Positions 5,171 through 6,502 of a stretch of DNA of 6,502 nt are shown here, one piece after another (position 1 is the first letter of the stretch; the number at the start of each line of letters is the position of its first letter). Source of the stretch: an uncultured Lachnospiraceae bacterium (GTDB lineage: Bacteria > Bacillota > Clostridia > Lachnospirales > Lachnospiraceae); the NCBI GenBank assembly GCA_947178115.1, contig CAMWXF010000112.1:1-6502 (forward strand). Reading direction: 5' to 3'. Below the pieces are notes generated by a model that saw only the letters and a list, made by a program, of their open reading frames with translations, searched no databases and had not been told where the DNA came from. Made by a program: the position numbers and the translations under genes.

Positions 5171-6502
5171 CTATTGCATGTCGGATATAAGGAGTGACAC
5201 ATCAACAGTAGGGTCACCGGCATTGCCGCTGACTTTGCCGAGGTAGACGAGAGAGCCGCCTTCTGTATAGCGATAGAAGTGGCTGTAATAAACGTAATCA
5301 TCGCCCTCTGCCTCGCCGGCTACAAGCATGAGCTCGATATAATTGTCATCAGGAATCAAGTCGTATAGAGAGACTTCCGCCCATGCGGCAATAATGTTTG
5401 CGAGCGGTTCCTGTATTTCCGGCTCGCCGTTTTCTGCAAGATCCATGTCATTAATGAACAGATGAGGCGTGTAATCATATGTTCCGTCGGCATTTTGATC
5501 TTCCGGATAAAAAGTGACAGAGTCTTCTGTGCCGTCGCCGTTTAAGTCGGCGGTGTAGGTTTCATGCGGCTGCATTTTCAACACAAATCTGTCCGAATAA
5601 GTATAGGACTCTTTAAAGCCCATATCCGCCAGATCACGGTACGGAATAATGAACTCAATAATTCCTGCGGCATAAGGTCCGAGGGCGTAAGGATCGCTTA
5701 TGAAGACCAGACCCGAGGTGGACAGATACCATGCGTTGTCGGCGTACAGCACGGACTCTAGCGTGCCGTTTGTAATGTCGTCGGCTGAAAACATCCGCTC
5801 GGCGTAGGATTCGGTTCCTGCCAATTTCTGATTATAGGATAACGTGTCTTCCCGAAAAGCGGCAGGATCATCGCTCAAATCTGAAAAGGAGATTAAGTCG
5901 CCGGTCTTGGAGCTATAGTTGACTCCCAACACTGTATAATTGCCGTGTGCACCGCCGCTGAAGGAGTCGTAGGTCAGTGTAAAAGAGATCACGTTGCTGT
6001 CCACTCTGACGGCCTTATACGTCAGCCCCGCACTGTAGCCGAGCATGGGATAATCATTATCCTCTTCCTCGAAGTATTGCAACATTTCTTCTGCCATGTC
6101 TTCCATTTCTTTGTTTGCATTAAAAGAATCAATCCGGGAGCGGATGTCGGCATTGATCTTATCGGCAGCCTCCGCATTTCCTTCCATAGTGACGACGGGA
6201 TAGATAGCGCTCTTGTAGAAGTACACGGTGCCGTCTTCCGTGGATTTGTTGTCTTCTTTTGTCTGCATTTGGATGTCTATGTTGGATCTTTCGGAACTGA
6301 CAGTAGTGTCATTTTCATTTGCACTATCCGACTCGTCATTGATTTGATCTGCATTATCATCGAATTGACCGAGGGTGCTGTCTGCTGTCACATCCGGTTG
6401 CTGCGCTCCGTTTTCAGTGTCAGCTGTTCCGAGATCGGAATCAGATACGTTAGCGCCGCAGGCTGTACAGCAGATTGCCGCATACAGCAGCAGGGTGCAG
6501 AA
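5171..6502 (-). CDS. RsiV-like DUF4163/DUF3298 lipoprotein, 5' end cut by window edge
   Basis: The frame is open from the right edge to a TAG at 5171-5173, giving 443 visible residues. The first visible stretch, TLLLYAAICCTACGAN, is a lipoprotein signal peptide end with lipidation at C15, so the true start lies beyond 6502 and the in-frame GTG at 6391 is not the start. An Asp/Asn/Thr-rich linker (about 18-90) follows. A DUF4163-like segment (YFYKSAIYPVV onward) comes next, then a DUF3298-like domain with SFSGGAHGNYTVLG and DPYALGPYAAGIIEFIIPY. The same domain pair forms the extracellular part of RsiV, the B. subtilis anti-sigma factor that binds lysozyme; here there is no anti-sigma part visible. 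Residues 319-327 and 335-343 are DxNxDGxxD calcium-loop-like motifs. The C-terminal about 120 residues are acidic and unassigned. The protein is surface-anchored, of unknown ligand, and shares the terminator at 5098-5163. Confidence 0.9.
   Translation of the reverse strand, partial: FCTLLLYAAICCTACGANVSDSDLGTADTENGAQQPDVTADSTLGQFDDNADQINDESDSANENDTTVSSERSNIDIQMQTKEDNKSTEDGTVYFYKSAIYPVVTMEGNAEAADKINADIRSRIDSFNANKEMEDMAEEMLQYFEEEDNDYPMLGYSAGLTYKAVRVDSNVISFTLTYDSFSGGAHGNYTVLGVNYSSKTGDLISFSDLSDDPAAFREDTLSYNQKLAGTESYAERMFSADDITNGTLESVLYADNAWYLSTSGLVFISDPYALGPYAAGIIEFIIPYRDLADMGFKESYTYSDRFVLKMQPHETYTADLNGDGTEDSVTFYPEDQNADGTYDYTPHLFINDMDLAENGEPEIQEPLANIIAAWAEVSLYDLIPDDNYIELMLVAGEAEGDDYVYYSHFYRYTEGGSLVYLGKVSGNAGDPTVDVSLLISDMQ

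Noticed and set aside
6389..6391. In-frame GTG as the start of the DUF3298 protein.
   Set aside because: The frame stays open to the window edge and encodes a lipoprotein signal peptide and lipobox upstream, so the start lies outside the window.

Overview
The window looks like ordinary chromosome of a gut-type Clostridia bacterium, most likely a Lachnospiraceae relative. The basis is moderate GC, strong GGAGG-type ribosome binding sites, and the protein families present: a GyrI-fused AraC regulator, a short QueG-like ferredoxin protein, an SPFH protein paired with an Arc-like protein, a DUF4422 glycosyltransferase, and a DUF4163/DUF3298 lipoprotein. No species can be named from the sequence alone. 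I see no rRNA, tRNA, CRISPR array, insertion sequence or phage gene.

Layout from left to right. (1) Positions 1-1276, minus strand: an AraC-family regulator with a GyrI-like ligand domain, followed 21 bp downstream by a DinB-like protein that runs off the left edge. The pair has its own promoter at about 1303-1332, and that promoter carries a TGTC-GACA dyad. (2) Positions 1277-1612: a divergent intergenic region with promoters facing both ways. (3) Positions 1613-2353, plus strand: a short epoxyqueuosine-reductase-like iron-sulfur protein that ends 4 bp from the stop of the convergent gene. (4) Positions 2358-3627, minus strand: a two-gene operon, first a membrane SPFH/Band 7 protein, then a 67-residue Arc-type ribbon-helix-helix protein. 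Its promoter (TTGACA, 16 bp, TATCAT) is overlaid by TGATATCA palindromes repeated at exactly 11 bp, which is the spacing expected of an Arc-like repressor site. (5) Positions 3902-5092, plus strand: a DUF4422 glycosyltransferase with an unusual helical C-terminal extension that seems to contain an internal duplication. (6) Positions 5098-5163: a long-stem terminator shared by the two convergent genes. (7) Positions 5171-6502, minus strand: a lipoprotein with RsiV-like DUF4163/DUF3298 domains and two calcium-loop-like motifs, cut by the right edge.

The genes do not form one pathway. The part most worth following is the SPFH/Arc-like module with its tandem operator. It suggests an autoregulated membrane-scaffold operon in which the small DNA-binding protein is made from the same transcript as the membrane protein. 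The glycosyltransferase and the lipoprotein both point to the cell envelope but are transcribed separately.

Three obvious starts were revised. The AraC start is the ATG at 1276, not an upstream TTG. The QueG-like protein most likely starts at 1613. The lipoprotein has no start in the window, because its frame is open through the right edge and encodes a lipobox there.
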